Positions 62,844 to 64,000 of a DNA stretch of 64,000 nucleotides are shown here, piece after piece; the stretch's first letter is position 1; each line of letters begins with the position of its first letter. The DNA lies in NCBI GenBank assembly GCA_963815785.1, contig CAWFHZ010000007.1:1-64000 (forward strand). The letters run 5' to 3'. The notes under the pieces were generated by a model. That model saw nothing but the letters and a program-made list of their open reading frames with translations. It did not search any database and was not told the origin of the DNA. Source of the stretch: DATFVA01 sp963815785 (GTDB taxonomy: Bacteria; Bacteroidota; Ignavibacteria; Ignavibacteriales; Ignavibacteriaceae). Both the position numbers and the translations under genes were made by a program.

Positions 62844-63956
62844 CTAAAGATTAAATCTCAAATCACCACTTATGCCATAACCATCAATTTGAGTGGAACT
62901 ATTTTTATTTCTTAATGAACCGAACAGATATTTGTATTGCAGGTTGAAAAGAAAACTTCTTGAAAAAGTTAAATTTATTCCTGCTCCAACACCTGTAATA
63001 AAAGCACCATTTTCCTGGTATTCATTTTTTGAATAGTAATTTAGTTCGACCAGGCTTTTGATGGCTACAACCCGGCTGATTGCAATTGTGCCTGTTGTTC
63101 CTGCATCAAGTTGGTTTCCATTACTGTTTTTATTCTCCAGTTGAAGAACCCCGGAACCAAATTCATTTTTGCCCTTTGTTCTTTCTCTAAGAAAAATGAG
63201 AAGTCCGAAATTATTAATTTGTGAAACGGATCTTACATTCAAAATAAGCTTCCTTCCCGACTTAAGTACTTCTGTTCCTCCGTAAGTGTCTGCCCCGTAA
63301 AAAGTATAACTGGCATCAATATCAAACTTTGTTCCGTCTCTCCCGCCGGGCATTAATTCTGTCCCTGCGCTAACTGAAAATTCTGAGCCCGGCTTATATA
63401 CAAAATCAGAATTTAATAGAGGTTTAAATCCTTTTCGATACACACCGCCGATCCCGGCGCTTAAAATTATGCCCTTTAAATCTAAGGCGTATGAAACACT
63501 TCCGTTTATAGTTAATCCCTGTCCATAACTTGGTATTCTGAAATTTAAAGGATATTGAGCAATTGCTGAGGCAATCGGAACCTGATCTTGCTGCAAACTT
63601 GTTTTACCTGTGGGAATTGCAATACCTCCGGATAACAATAATTTATTTTCAACTGTTATATAAGTTCCGGATATCCTTGTATCCGTAAAACCAAAAATAT
63701 TATCATTTGAGCCTAAACTTGCATAAGCTGTATTTGTTGAAGCCACTATTGTAAAGTCTCTGTTGACAAGTGTAACCAGAGATAATGGAACAACAAATTC
63801 TTTTATCGGGACACTGTTTTCTATATTCCAGCTCTGGTAATTAAAACCACTTACCACATCAGTATTATCAATTAAAAAAGATGGAGTGAATTGTGAAAAA
63901 ACCTTTGTAGAAAAAGAAACGAATAATATGAAAAATATTAGATAATTTTTTTTCAT
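62844..63956 (-). CDS. Outer-membrane beta-barrel protein, first gene of the envelope operon
   Basis: A 370-residue protein. A signal peptide (ending KVFSQ) is followed by alternating amphipathic strands typical of a barrel, the motif GGIAIPTGKTSLQQD, and FYGADTYGGTEVLKSGRK, with a final strand ISGDLRFNL. It is a paralogue of the frameshifted barrel at 52.4-53.5 kb. No specific porin or FadL family can be named with confidence. It lies 15 bp upstream of the DUF2135-like lipoprotein and heads the visible part of the minus-strand unit; the 44 bases to the window edge do not show whether another gene precedes it. Confidence 0.85.
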   Translation of the reverse strand: MKKNYLIFFILFVSFSTKVFSQFTPSFLIDNTDVVSGFNYQSWNIENSVPIKEFVVPLSLVTLVNRDFTIVASTNTAYASLGSNDNIFGFTDTRISGTYITVENKLLLSGGIAIPTGKTSLQQDQVPIASAIAQYPLNFRIPSYGQGLTINGSVSYALDLKGIILSAGIGGVYRKGFKPLLNSDFVYKPGSEFSVSAGTELMPGGRDGTKFDIDASYTFYGADTYGGTEVLKSGRKLILNVRSVSQINNFGLLIFLRERTKGKNEFGSGVLQLENKNSNGNQLDAGTTGTIAISRVVAIKSLVELNYYSKNEYQENGAFITGVGAGINLTFSRSFLFNLQYKYLFGSLRNKNSSTQIDGYGISGDLRFNL

Positions 63957-64000
63957 TATGCTGCCTATCTGATAACCCGGATTATAACTTTAGTTTTGTC

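Noticed and set aside
48737..63956. A type VI secretion system regulated by PpkA/PppA/Fha
   Set aside because: The kinase, phosphatase and FHA logic is similar, but none of the structural T6SS genes (TssB/C, Hcp, VgrG, TssJLM, ClpV) is present.

Overview
The window looks like a chromosomal segment from an AT-rich member of the Ignavibacteria or a close relative in the Bacteroidetes/Chlorobi assemblage. The main evidence is a set of large exported proteins ending in the Por/type IX secretion (T9SS) sorting domain of the 'NYPNPFNP...GIYFYRL...KKMxLLK' type typical of that group. Eukaryotic-like kinases, ECF sigma factors of the TIGR02999 type and TPR-rich lipoproteins fit the same picture. The assignment is inferred from gene content only.

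Layout. 0.1-9.2 kb: core metabolism, with an operon for cytochrome bd oxidase (cydAB), an NfnA-like flavoprotein and an NfnB/GltA-like oxidoreductase, then a NUDIX hydrolase, a MarR regulator with an exported C_GCAxxG_C_C/CxxCH cytochrome-like T9SS protein, and a HisN-type phosphatase. 9.2-44.4 kb: an accessory region. It is bounded on the right by an intact tRNA-Ser(UGA) on the minus strand and on the left by two short direct copies of that tRNA's 3' end (9213 and 11169), as expected of tandem tRNA-targeted insertions, although I see no integrase. It holds an AbiEi/AbiEii toxin-antitoxin pair, a replication cassette (OrfA-like HTH, DUF5659, primase-helicase, GTGCAA repeat array), several T9SS cargo proteins, five tandem TPR paralogues behind a FecR-domain gene, a double-domain KaiC-like ATPase, an ECF sigma/adhesin/kinase module, small membrane and lipoproteins, decayed T9SS tails, REP-like palindromes and a dispersed hairpin-forming repeat. 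44.7-48.6 kb: an M13 metallopeptidase, a methyltransferase and a trypsin-like lipoprotein.

48.7-64 kb: a ten-gene minus-strand run with gaps of at most about 53 bp, closed by a terminator. It encodes two related outer-membrane barrels, a DUF2135-like lipoprotein, three CsgG-type proteins of different lengths, a membrane protein joining a cytoplasmic FHA domain to a periplasmic lytic transglycosylase, a PP2C phosphatase and a Ser/Thr kinase that each continue into the periplasm, and finally a 1210-residue T9SS-exported beta-propeller protein. I read this as a phosphorylation-controlled envelope/secretion machine and regard it as the best candidate for an undescribed system. That function is inferred from architecture and operon structure.

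Several genes carry apparent single-base frameshifts (near 21.79, 30.645, 52.6, 53.57 and 62.70 kb). These may be real decay or assembly errors.
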